Source of the DNA: Methanoregula boonei 6A8
GTDB taxonomy: Archaea > Halobacteriota > Methanomicrobia > Methanomicrobiales > Methanospirillaceae
Assembly: GCF_000017625.1 (NCBI RefSeq)
Contig: NC_009712.1
Location: forward strand, 1,550,001-1,614,000
Direction of reading: 5' to 3'
Length of the DNA stretch: 64,000 nt
The stretch's first letter is position 1. Every line of letters starts with the position of its first letter. The notes under the pieces were generated by a model. The model saw nothing but the letters and a program-made list of their open reading frames with translations. It did no database searches and was not told the origin of the DNA. Of the stretch, positions 25,779 to 35,400 are shown piece by piece. Position numbers and translations under genes: made by a program.

Positions 25779-28700
25779 ATGACCCCTGATACCCGGAAAA
25801 TACTGTCGCTGCTGCTTATCCCGGTCTATCTTATTCTTATTGGGGTTTTCCTGGCCGCAAATAGTAATGCCTCATTCAATCCTCCCATCCTGCTCCTGTT
25901 GTTTAACACGCTCTTCCTTGGCCTGATCCCCCTTTATGTTGCGTATGTTGCGTACATGTCTTTCCGGAGCAGCGGATCAACCGGCGTACTGCTGAAAGGG
26001 ACCGGCATGCTGGTGCTTGGCCTTGGGGCAATCGCTGCCGGCATCATCAACTACCTGCCGGATTCCATGAATGCCAACATCACCGTCCAGAACACCAGTT
26101 TTTGTGCCGGTGCCCTTCTCCAGCTCATCGGGATTCTCATAGCGCTCTCCGGGACGGTACCACAACAGAGATCTGACGACGGGCTCAAATGTACCCTCCT
26201 CTATGGCGGATCCGGTATTATCGTCTTTTTCTTTTCCCTTGCTGCCGTAACCGGGGTAATCCCTCCGTTTTTTATTCCGGGCGTGGGCTTTACGCCGTTA
26301 CGGGAGGTTCTTATCGCCAGTGCAGTTGAATTTTTCGCACTGGCAGCCGGGATTCTCCTCTGGCTGTATTACCGGGAGCGGGAGGATTTTTTCTTCTGGT
26401 ACTCGATCGGTCTTGCCCTGATCGGGATTGGTCTTGTCGCGGTTCATTTTCCGTCAGTGCTCGGCAGTCCGCTGGGCTGGGTTGGCAGGTCAGCCCAGTA
26501 TCTCGGGGGAGTCTACATCCTCATCGCGTTTATTGCCCTTGGGCGGAGCGCCCGCCGGACAGGCATCCCGGCAGGAGATATGCTCTCCCGGTTTTTTGGT
26601 GAAGCCGAAACGAGTTACCGGGCCCTCATTGAGACCGCAACCGACGCCATTGTGGTTTTTGATTCGGCCGACCAGGTGATCGTATGGAACCGGGCGGCAG
26701 AGAGGATGTTTGGGTATACGCCCGCTGAAGCAACCGGGTCGTCTTTTTTCCGGATGGTAATACCGGACGAATTTACCCCTATCATAAAAAACAATTTCCG
26801 GGGCCCGGTCCCTCCCCCCGCGGATCCGGCCCTGCAAAAACCCGTGGAGATCACCGCCCGGTGCAAAGACGGGAGCACGTTTCCTGTAGAACTGGCGTTG
26901 TCCCGGCACATGGTAGGAGATACCCGGGTAAGCACCTGCATCATCCGTGACCTTACCGAACGCAGGAAGGCAGACGATGCGTTGCAGAATAACATCCGGC
27001 TCCTCGAAGATGTGATGGAAGGCAGTACTTCTCCCATCTTCCTTAAAGATCTCGGGGGCAGGTTCATTTCAGTCAATTCGGCTTTGGAGAGAATACTGGG
27101 AAAATCACGGCAGGAACTCAAAGGCAAAACCGATTATGACATTGCTCCAAAGGAGGTTGCTGATTCCTGGCGGTCTCACGACAAAAAAGTAATCGATACC
27201 GGTAAGGCAATCCAGGTTGAAGAGGCGGCGGATCTCCCGGACCGTCAGTATACCTTCCTTGCAAACAAGTTTCCTCTCGTGGACGCCCATGGCCGGATAT
27301 ATGGCGTAGGTTCCATCTCCCACGATATCACCGAACGCAAGAAGGCAGAAGAAGCCTTACGGGAGAGCGAAGAGCGCTTCCGCTCGGTCATGGATAATTC
27401 CCCCGTTGTTATTTTTCGATTAAACCTCCAGACGAAAAGATATGAATACTTCAGTCCTGCATGTGGTTCGATCTATGGGTATTCACCGCAGGAGATGATC
27501 AAAATGAGTGCCAACGACACAAGGAGTCGTGTGCACCCGGATGACCTGTCGCGGTTCGATGCAGCGAACACCCGCATAGAGGAAGAAGGAAATGGCGGGT
27601 ACGAAGTCCGCTGGCTGAAAAGTTCAGGAGAGTACCGCTGGCTCTCGCTGAAGATAAATATCATGAATGACGCAACCGGCCTTCCCCTGTACCGTAACGG
27701 TTTTGTGAGTGATGTCACCGAACGAAGGAACGCAGAAGAGGCACTCTTAAAAAAGAATGCGGATCTCGAAATTCTCAACGAAGAACTCAATACTGCACAG
27801 GAAGAGCTGCAACAGCACATAGGCGAACTCACCCGTGCCGAAGCAAAACTCAGGGAAAGCGAGGCGCGGTACCGCACCCTGTTCGAGACCATGGCCGAAG
27901 GATTCTCTATCAACGAGATCATCCTTGATGACAAGGGTATGCCCGTTGATCTCAGGTACCTGAGCGTCAACCCGGCGTTCGAAATCCAGACCGGCCTTAA
28001 GGCCGGAGATATCATTGGCAGGACCACCCTCGAGCTTTTCCCCGGTGCCGAGCCGGTCTGGTTTGAGCGGTACGGGGACGTTGTTCTTACCGGAAAACCT
28101 GCGCACTTTGAGGAAAAGTTCGGCCCGCTTGGAAGGTGGTTCGACTGCGTTGCATATAAGATGGATAAGATGCAGTTTGCCGTCATCTTTATCGATATCA
28201 CGGAACGCAGGCAGATGGAGGAAAAGCTCCAGATCACGCTGCAGCGCTTTTACCGGATTCTTTCAAATATGCAGTATGGCATCCTGCTGGTCACAGACGA
28301 GAACCGGACAGAATTTGCCAACCAGGCCTTCTGCGATATGTTTGGCCTGGAAGATACTCCCGCGGCCCTGTCCCATCTGTCAGCGGAGGAAATGCTTGAA
28401 AAAATCCGGCCCGCGTATAAAGATCCCGACGCGGCAATAACCCGTATCAATGAAATAGTTGACCTTGGGCAACCGGTAACAGATGAAGATGTGAATATGC
28501 GTGGCGGACGGACTTTCCTGCGGGCGTTTACACCGATTATCGTCAAGGGAATGCCCTATGGCCGGCTCTGGGTCCATGTGGATATAACCCGGCGCAAGGA
28601 TGCAGAGAGGGAGATCGTGCAGAAAAACGAGGATCTCAATACTGCCTGCGAAGAGATTGCCTCAAAGGAAGAAGAACTCCGGCAGAACCTTGAAGAACTC

Positions 28701-29396
28701 AGCCTCCGCGAGCACGAGCTGATCAAAAGCGCAGCCAATCTCGAAGGAGCCCTTGCAGAAAAGGAGGCGCTCTTATCGGAGATCCATCATCGCGTCAAGA
28801 ACAACCTGACCTCGTTTATTTCCCTTTTGAGTCTTGATGGCTCGTATGAAGAGACTGATGCGGGGAGGGCCTTAAGAAAAGATCTCCAGAACCGGGCCCG
28901 GAGCATGGCCCTGATCCACGAGACCCTGTACCGGACAGGGAAATTCTCGACCGTGGATATGAAGGTGTACCTCAGTAATCTTCTCAGCCAGGTTGCCGCC
29001 AGTTACAAGGAGAGTGCAAAGATCCGGATCGTTACGGAGATAAACGAAGTGTCCCTTGATCTTGCCCGGGCAACCACTGCCGGCCTTATCATCAACGAGC
29101 TGGTAACAAACTCGTTCAAGTATGCCTTCCCTCCGGGGTTCGACTGCATGGCTGTAAGAAAAGAACCCTGTACGATCCGGGTTGCGCTTTACCGCGAGGA
29201 TGGGACAGATGTACTTATCGTGGCCGATAATGGTTGCGGGCTGCCGGAGGGACTTGATCCCATGGCAACAAAATCGCTTGGCCTCAAACTGGTAAACTTC
29301 CTTGCCTGCCACCAGCTCCGGGCCAACATCGAAGTCCGGGCTGACAGGGGCACGGAGTTTATTTTCAGACTTAAAGATACAGAGGAGCACGCATGA
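25779..29396 (+). CDS. Membrane-bound multi-PAS sensor histidine kinase
   Basis: A 1205-residue kinase. The first about 265 residues form eight hydrophobic segments of a MASE-type sensory membrane domain (LLLIPVYLILIGVFL near 12-27 to YLGGVYILIAFIAL near 250). Five PAS domains follow (about 277-395, 404-520, 530-652, 695-812, 819-940), with coiled coils near 655-690 and 945-995. The H-box is EIHHRVKNNLTSF (about residue 1003, HisKA_2) and the HATPase has NELVTNSFKYAF and DNGCGLPEG. It should autophosphorylate and pass phosphate to the single-domain receiver that overlaps its stop by four bases. The membrane ligand is unknown. Confidence 0.93.
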   Translation: MTPDTRKILSLLLIPVYLILIGVFLAANSNASFNPPILLLLFNTLFLGLIPLYVAYVAYMSFRSSGSTGVLLKGTGMLVLGLGAIAAGIINYLPDSMNANITVQNTSFCAGALLQLIGILIALSGTVPQQRSDDGLKCTLLYGGSGIIVFFFSLAAVTGVIPPFFIPGVGFTPLREVLIASAVEFFALAAGILLWLYYREREDFFFWYSIGLALIGIGLVAVHFPSVLGSPLGWVGRSAQYLGGVYILIAFIALGRSARRTGIPAGDMLSRFFGEAETSYRALIETATDAIVVFDSADQVIVWNRAAERMFGYTPAEATGSSFFRMVIPDEFTPIIKNNFRGPVPPPADPALQKPVEITARCKDGSTFPVELALSRHMVGDTRVSTCIIRDLTERRKADDALQNNIRLLEDVMEGSTSPIFLKDLGGRFISVNSALERILGKSRQELKGKTDYDIAPKEVADSWRSHDKKVIDTGKAIQVEEAADLPDRQYTFLANKFPLVDAHGRIYGVGSISHDITERKKAEEALRESEERFRSVMDNSPVVIFRLNLQTKRYEYFSPACGSIYGYSPQEMIKMSANDTRSRVHPDDLSRFDAANTRIEEEGNGGYEVRWLKSSGEYRWLSLKINIMNDATGLPLYRNGFVSDVTERRNAEEALLKKNADLEILNEELNTAQEELQQHIGELTRAEAKLRESEARYRTLFETMAEGFSINEIILDDKGMPVDLRYLSVNPAFEIQTGLKAGDIIGRTTLELFPGAEPVWFERYGDVVLTGKPAHFEEKFGPLGRWFDCVAYKMDKMQFAVIFIDITERRQMEEKLQITLQRFYRILSNMQYGILLVTDENRTEFANQAFCDMFGLEDTPAALSHLSAEEMLEKIRPAYKDPDAAITRINEIVDLGQPVTDEDVNMRGGRTFLRAFTPIIVKGMPYGRLWVHVDITRRKDAEREIVQKNEDLNTACEEIASKEEELRQNLEELSLREHELIKSAANLEGALAEKEALLSEIHHRVKNNLTSFISLLSLDGSYEETDAGRALRKDLQNRARSMALIHETLYRTGKFSTVDMKVYLSNLLSQVAASYKESAKIRIVTEINEVSLDLARATTAGLIINELVTNSFKYAFPPGFDCMAVRKEPCTIRVALYREDGTDVLIVADNGCGLPEGLDPMATKSLGLKLVNFLACHQLRANIEVRADRGTEFIFRLKDTEEHA

Positions 29397-29776
29397 GCGG
29401 GGAAACTATTCTGGTGGTCGAAGACGAAGGCCTGATCGCCCTCCATATGACTGAGGTACTGGAAAGGGCGGGATACCGGATATCCGGCACGGTGTACTCG
29501 GGAGAGAGGGCACTCCGGACGCTCGATACATCCCCGCAGCCCGATCTTGTCCTCATGGATATCGGACTTGCCGGATCGATTGACGGGATCGAGACTGCAA
29601 AAAAGATCCGACAACGCTTTATCTTCCCGATTATTTTCCTTACGGCATATTCGGATGAGGCCCGGATAGAGAAGGCAAAAGAGGTGTCATCCACCGGTTT
29701 TCTGGTAAAACCGGTAACTGAAGAGGACCTCATTACCGCAATCCGGAGAGCACTGGACCAGCCGGCAGGATCGTAA
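29393..29776 (+). CDS. Single-domain response regulator (receiver)
   Basis: A 127-residue CheY-like receiver with no output domain: acidic pocket E10/D11, phospho-acceptor D56 in LVLMDIGLA, Thr in FLTAYSD and Lys in GFLVKPV. It starts with ATGA overlapping the kinase stop, so the two are translationally coupled and form a cognate pair. Output must be by protein-protein contact. A hairpin-like AAGCTGC/GCAGCCTT region follows the stop. Confidence 0.93.
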   Translation: MSGETILVVEDEGLIALHMTEVLERAGYRISGTVYSGERALRTLDTSPQPDLVLMDIGLAGSIDGIETAKKIRQRFIFPIIFLTAYSDEARIEKAKEVSSTGFLVKPVTEEDLITAIRRALDQPAGS

Positions 29777-30289
29777 AGCTGCGTGCAGCCTTTGGGACCG
29801 CACACGAAAAAAGCCGGGACAGGAAAAAACCCACACTTTTCGCGGAAAGGCCCCGGTGCCGGAATTTCCGGCGGGACACCGTATGATTCCTCTCTTTTAG
29901 GAAAAGGAGAACGGGCGTGAGGGATTCCACGCCCGCGAAGGCTCTGGTGCAATTTTGAAGTTTACTTCACCGCTTTTTTTGTGCGGCCGGATTTGATATC
30001 AGGCTGCCGGATTAAAAAGCCGCACGTTACTTTCTATTTCCTGAAAAAAAAACGCCCGGTGCATCGATACCCACTGGCAGTGTCACGCATGAATGCCGTG
30101 TCATTTCCTCCCGGTTCTGTCGGAACGGGGGAGAGCGGTGCACAGGTTTGTGCTGCGGGATGCACTGCCCGGATTTCCCCGGGGTTATTATAATGACCCC
30201 AAGCCTGCCGGTTTTTCCAAAAATGCACCAGTTTTGTTTGTTCTGTAGTACTCTTCTCAAAAGATAAATACCGGTACAGGATATTATCC
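29777..30289. other. Intergenic gap, terminator-like start and promoter at end
   Basis: Directly after the receiver stop there is a small hairpin (GCTGC-GT-GCAGC). Near 29955 the stem GAAG-TTTA-CTTC precedes a T7 run (about 29971-29977), a possible terminator. At 30259-30270 lies a TATA-like box for the next gene. No gene is supported in the middle. Confidence 0.5.
30259..30270 (+). promoter_or_regulatory. TATA-like box of the b561-like gene
   Basis: AAAAGATAAATA is centred about 25 bases before ATG 30290, so the transcript may start at or very near that ATG and be leaderless. This favours 30290 over the in-frame ATG 39 bases further on. Confidence 0.45.
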
Positions 30290-30898
30290 ATGTATCCGCC
30301 TATGTCGCCACTGACCGGGATCTGCATGACAAAAACCGCGGGCACATCTCCGGCACCATGCCGGATATACAAAAAGACGAGATGGCTCTTGTCCCGTCTT
30401 CTCATAGTGCCTGCTCTTGCAGCCATATGCTGTCCGGCCCTCGCTCTTCCCCTGACTGCACCACACGGGGCCGGGTACTTCGACCAGGGAATTGGTGTCT
30501 ACTGGCCCTATCATGCCACCCTCATGATAACCGGTTTTATTCTCCTTTTTGCCGGGTTTATGGTTGCACGGTACCACAAGACAAAGGACTGGTACAAAAC
30601 ACACACAATTCTCCAGGTCTGCGGCGGAGCCTGTATCCTTGCAGGTATTACGGTTGGCGTGTACATGGTTACGCTCTCCGGCCTTCCATCATTCCGGAAT
30701 ATCCACGAGATTTTTGGCATAGTAACCGGAATCCTGGTCATCATCGCTCTCCTGCTCGGGTACAGCGTCAGGAGAGTTCACACCGCAAAAACGGTTGTCC
30801 GCACAAGCCATCGCTGGCTGGGGCGGATCACGATCGCACTCATGGCGGTCACGATTGTTCTTGGGATCTTTTTTTTGTCACTTATTCTACGGAGGTAG
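30290..30898 (+). CDS. Cytochrome b561-like membrane protein
   Basis: A 202-residue membrane protein. After a 30-residue polar start come a hydrophobic segment LLIVPALAAICCPALAL, then four clear membrane helices (about 75-95, 105-130, 140-160, 175-197). Histidines are placed as in b561-type cytochromes: YHATLMITGF, HKTKDWYKTHTI, IHEIFGIVTG and TSHRWLGRI, suggesting two haems and electron transfer across the membrane. No partner redox gene lies next to it. The exact family (b561 or a related ferric-reductase-like group) cannot be fixed by eye. Confidence 0.7.
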   Translation: MYPPMSPLTGICMTKTAGTSPAPCRIYKKTRWLLSRLLIVPALAAICCPALALPLTAPHGAGYFDQGIGVYWPYHATLMITGFILLFAGFMVARYHKTKDWYKTHTILQVCGGACILAGITVGVYMVTLSGLPSFRNIHEIFGIVTGILVIIALLLGYSVRRVHTAKTVVRTSHRWLGRITIALMAVTIVLGIFFLSLILRR

Positions 30899-31460
30899 AT
30901 CGGGGATTTTTGTCCGGGGAATTTACTGAGCTTTTTTTGAAATAACAGTTAATTCTGTATTATTCCGGAAAATCTTCAAGAGGGTGGCTGAGGATTTCTA
31001 AAAATGTACACTTCCGCTGATAAAAATTCTTGAGAAACTTCCGGTCTGCAAAACAGCAATTCCCGAGAATCATTCCCCTGCCGAAGAACGGGGTATACCC
31101 CCCACCGCCCCAAATCATCCCCCATCACTTACCCCCATCCGGGCCCAAATTGAGCTCCGATGACCCCTTTTCAGATCCAAAAAAGCCCGTATCGGGCTCC
31201 GTTTCCCGACTTTCCAAAATAAGCCCATATTAGCCTTATTTTCGCAATCGGACGATTTTAACGAACCTCATAAAGGCCCTTTTCTGCCCTGATCTCACCT
31301 CAGACAGGCATTTGTTCATTTCCGGAAAAAGAGGCTGAAAAAAAGGCCTCTATGGGCCGATAATGGGCATTATATGCGGCTCAAATCGGGCGTATTTCGG
31401 CAAATGGGGGGTTTTATTGGCGCGAAATTTTTGAGGGGCGAATCGGACGGTTTTACGGGC
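30899..31460. other. Hairpin-rich intergenic region
   Basis: This stretch has several perfect short palindromes: AGCCCG-TAT-CGGGCT near 31176, AAAATAAG paired with CTTATTTT near 31217-31243, and GAGGC paired with GCCTC near 31331-31350. It also has C- and G-rich tracts near 31090-31140. The right end, with TTTTACGGGCTTATTTTC near 31451, is shared with 37368 and lies just past the end of a gene relic on the minus strand. No intact gene is seen. Confidence 0.55.
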
Positions 31461-31592
31461 TTATTTTCCCCCCGTTCCAGGAGTAAATGCATAGGCTATC
31501 TCTCCATAAGCCTTCTCGATCAGCGCCCGGTAGTACGCGAGATCGAACGATGCTGCAGTCCACGAAAAGGCTCGGCCTGATATCGTTGTGCA
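31461..31592 (-). pseudogene. C-terminal relic of an unidentified protein gene
   Basis: On the minus strand an open stretch of 43 codons, with no start, ends at TAA 31461-31463. Its composition is clearly protein-like (SFDLAYYRALIEKAYGEI in the middle, then AYAFTPGTGGK). The same 3' end and the bases after it recur in more decayed form near 37368-37440. I do not recognise the family; a transposon or restriction-type gene is possible. The upstream part is missing. Confidence 0.4.
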
Positions 31593-31858
31593 TCAGTGAC
31601 AACGCACCGGATTTTCATCCCGGGCGCGATCGGGATCTTTTGATCGTGCTTGGCCTGCACCGAAACTGACTCATGCGAAAATTAAAAGTGATCGAGAACA
31701 GGTGCCCTGGTAAGGTAATAGTTGATCCCTGATTTTTCACGTCAACAGAAAGGTCAAATCAGTCGTCAATTTATCAAAATCCCCTGCAAAGATCATTGCC
31801 GGTAATTTCACTTGTGGCAATCCATGACATGAATGAGAACGGTATTTCACCGGATTGG

Positions 31859-32206
31859 TTAGAGAAGGCGCACAATTAACGAGATAATGTAAGAAGAGTT
31901 CCACCCCAATTTTAGCATATCCATTCGCGAGGTCTCCCCGGTTACGTATTTTTCAAAGATATTTGCCACTTGTTCAAACTGTGCATAATCAATAGATCTT
32001 TTTTTACCGATTTTAATATTGCATGATGGCGCTTTCAAGGGGGTCCCACTAACTATTATACTGTCCCCGGATACAATGGCATGAAAATAACATCCATTGC
32101 CGCGACTCCGGGACCATGTCTGAATAACAACGCCTTTGCTTTTCAGGGATTCAGAAAGGGTATCCCATGCCTTTCTTTTATCCGCCAAATCTTTTAGAGG
32201 GGGCAT
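31859..32206 (-). CDS. Hypothetical protein, possibly laterally acquired
   Basis: A 115-residue protein of unknown family. It contains a helix KRKAWDTLSESLKSKGVVI, a beta-rich middle (GCYFHAIVSGDSIIVSGTPL) and a second helix around EQVANIFEKYVTGE, without a signal peptide or membrane helices. Base use is more AT-rich than in neighbouring metabolic genes. It has no close partner gene; the large gap after it (31.5 kb) holds a relic and hairpins, so it may be part of acquired DNA. The beginning MPPLKDLADKRK uses ATG 32206, weak ribosome site. Confidence 0.6.
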   Translation of the reverse strand: MPPLKDLADKRKAWDTLSESLKSKGVVIQTWSRSRGNGCYFHAIVSGDSIIVSGTPLKAPSCNIKIGKKRSIDYAQFEQVANIFEKYVTGETSRMDMLKLGWNSSYIISLIVRLL

Positions 32207-32303
32207 AATTCCTTCTTTGGTATTCAGGGAAATATAGGCGCTCCTGAAAGCACGAATAAAAAAACGGATCTGTCTGGTTATCTGGTAGTTGCACTAAGCC
32301 TTT

Positions 32304-32344
32304 GCCGAGGAAACTATATCGCCACCCACAGACGTTACAGAGCC
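32304..32344 (-). repeat. Interspersed repeat R1, copy 1
   Basis: Reads on the minus strand GGCTCTGTAACGTCTGTGGG followed by GGCGATATAGTTTCCTC. It matches copy 2 at 36547-36600 in opposite orientation; the pair brackets the large kinase gene between them. Confidence 0.65.
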
Positions 32345-32440
32345 TTCAAAAATGCTCATACAGATGCGAACAAAAAACGGTGATATGTACAAAAGGGCAA
32401 AATATGCTTTGCCCATGCGGATAGTATCGCCATCAAATGG

Positions 32441-35400
32441 TTAACCCCGGCTGCGGAAGGATCCCTGAGGTACGATAATCTCAAACCGTGCTCCTTTTCC
32501 CGGCTCCCCGGTTTCCTGGATTGTAATACCGGTGATTGAAAGAATTTCCCGGGAAAGGAAAAGCCCGAGTCCGGTGTTCTTCCCAAACCCGCGCTCAAAG
32601 ATCTTCTCTTTTTCGTCTGCCGGGACGCCCTTCCCGTCATCCTCGCACAGGATAACAAGACCATCGTCGGATTTCCTTACAGAGAACCGTATTGTCGTAA
32701 TTGTCTTTCCGTACCGGACTGCATTATCCATCAGGTTGTAAAAGACCCTGACAATCAGTGGATCGGCGAATACCTTAGTTCCGGCAGGAATATCGTTTTC
32801 CAGCCTGATGTTTGCAAGGGGAACCTGTGTCGCCGCAGTCTCGACAAGTGTGCGACAGTTTTCCCAGCCGGGGTTTTTCATGCCGATCACCTCGTATTCT
32901 TTGGTGAACTGGATCATTGCAGATATGCGCTCTGCAGCAATTCTGGTTTTCCGGAAATACTCATCAAATGCAGGATCGGGCCGTTTCATTTCCATCAGGG
33001 CAAGGTAACTCTGCAAAGCGAGGATCTGGTTGTTGATATCATGGCGGGTGATGCTTGTCAGGAGCTTGAGCTTCTTAGTTGCCAGGAGCTGTGCCTCATG
33101 AGCCTGTTTTCGTTCGGTGATGTCAATATTTACTCCGATGATCCCGGTTATGACATCACCTGACCGGATGGGGGCAATGATCTCATCATATATCCGCACC
33201 CCGTTTTTGGAGGATACGGACAACTCATCTCTTACGACAGTTCCTTCAAACGCTTTCCTGTTATTCTCCTGCCATTTTTCGAGCAGATCGTTACGAAGAT
33301 GGATCTGGCCGGGGGTTTTGCCGATACTATCTCCCCAGTTTTTGATCGAAACCAGGTTCTGCAGGATATATTGGCCCGAACGATCCATGGCCCACGTATC
33401 AAACGGGAGGTTATCGATGAGTGCACGCATCAGGGAATTTCGTTCCCGCAGTTCCTCTTCTGCGTGCTTGCGTTCAGTGATGTCATGCACGGACCCGATA
33501 AGGTATGTGCAATTACCTGCCTGATCAAAGATAGGCGCGATACTGACCTCTCCGGTAAGTTGCCCGCTCGGGTAATGGGACGTTTCCTCCCAACGGACAA
33601 TGGCCTTTTTTTCGACAGCCTGCCGGTATTTTTCCAGAACCAATAAGAGTGAAGGTTCGGGGATGATCTCGTTTACGTTCTTACCGATCACCTGCCCGGG
33701 AGGCAATCCTGTGGTCCTGCAAAAGGCCGAATTGACTGAGGTAAAGCGATACTGCCCATGAGATTCAACAGCCAGCTGAAAGATGGAATCCCCGACCGTA
33801 TTATAAATCGAAGTCAGGCGTTGTTCATTTTCCTGCAGCGCCTGCTCCTCCAGTTTCCGTTCGGTAATGTCCCGGCCTACCGACTGGTATTCAGTAACCT
33901 CCCCGGAAGAATTGAAAATTGCACGATCCGTCCACTGTTGCCATCGCAAGGTTCCATCAGGCATAATGACCCGGTGTTCAATGACATCAACCGGGTGGTC
34001 CGGTGTTAATGATGCAAAAAACTGTTTCACACGCTCCTTGTCTTCAACCGGGATATCAGGCCGGAACCGATGACCTACAATATCGTCACGTTTCCTACCG
34101 TAATAGCGGCTGTAGGCCTCATTGGCAAAAACATGGACGCCATCCGGTTGACACCGGGAGATAAATTCGGTCTGGTCCTCAACTACATTCCGGTACCGTT
34201 CCTCGCTCTCTTTTAGTGCCTGTTCCCGCTGGATCAATTCATCGAAATTAAAACGAAGTTCTTCTTCTGTTGCGGTAAGCTGCTCATAGGAGGCAGCCAG
34301 CGCCTCGTTCTTCCTGAGGAGTTCTTCTTCGATACGCTTCCGTTCGGTTATATCGATGGCAACCCCGAGTACAGCCTTCTGGTTGTTTCCAAGTGTGGTG
34401 AAGGGGACTTTGGTAGTCTGGAGATAATGCTTTTTTCCGAACGCGTCGGTGAAGGTTTCCTCCGGAATAAATCTGGACGTTCCTGAAGTGATGACTTCAC
34501 GGTTGTCATCGAGCATACGCCGGAGTTCCGCTGCGTCCCTCTGGAAGTCGGCCTGGGGTTTTCCTACAATTTCGGAAACACTTTTGTTATAACTCCGGGC
34601 AACAGCCTGATTTACCAGCAGAAAATTCCCGGCCGGGTCAGTCGCAAAGATCATATGGGGAACAAGGTTGATGATTTGGTCGAGCTGGGCGGCCTCACGT
34701 TTCAATGCTTCCTCATAGGATTTGCGCAGGGTAATATCCCGGAAAATCCCCTCGACACCTGCAATTGCACCGGTTCCATCCCGGTAATAATGGCTGTTTG
34801 TTGAGGTCCAGATTATACTGCCATCCCTGCGTTTCAACGGGACCTCGTAATCCTCAACGGATCCTTTTTCGTCAAGGTGCAAAAGCAATTCCTTACGTTT
34901 TTCCGGGAAATAGTAGAACGTCTCTGATATGGGTTTGTTTAATATCTCGTCAAAGGAATCATAGCCAAGCGTCTTAAGGCAGCTCGGGCTTGCCATGATC
35001 AGGTTCCCCAAGCGATCACTCCGGTAAAACATGTCCTGGATGTTGTTGAGGACACTCCGGTATTTTTCTTCAGATGTCGCCAGCGCTTTCTGGTGTTCTG
35101 CAAGCGCATCATACTGTGCCCGGATTTCCTCTTCCAATGCAGTGAGGTGCTCGTTTGCCGTCCGCAGTTCATTCTCGGCTTTTTTCTGCTCCGTTATATC
35201 CGAGTGCGTCCCGGTCATCCGCAGTACCCTGCCCTGATCGTTACGGACGGAGGCCTTTCCCCGGGTTAGGATCCATTTCGGCTCCCCGGTTTTGGTTACC
35301 AGGCGCTGTTCGATCGAGAAAATGTCCGTGCGCCCTTCAAGATAGGCATCCAGTTCTGCCCGGGTCCGGGGAAGATCGTCAGGGTACACCAGGTCGTTCC

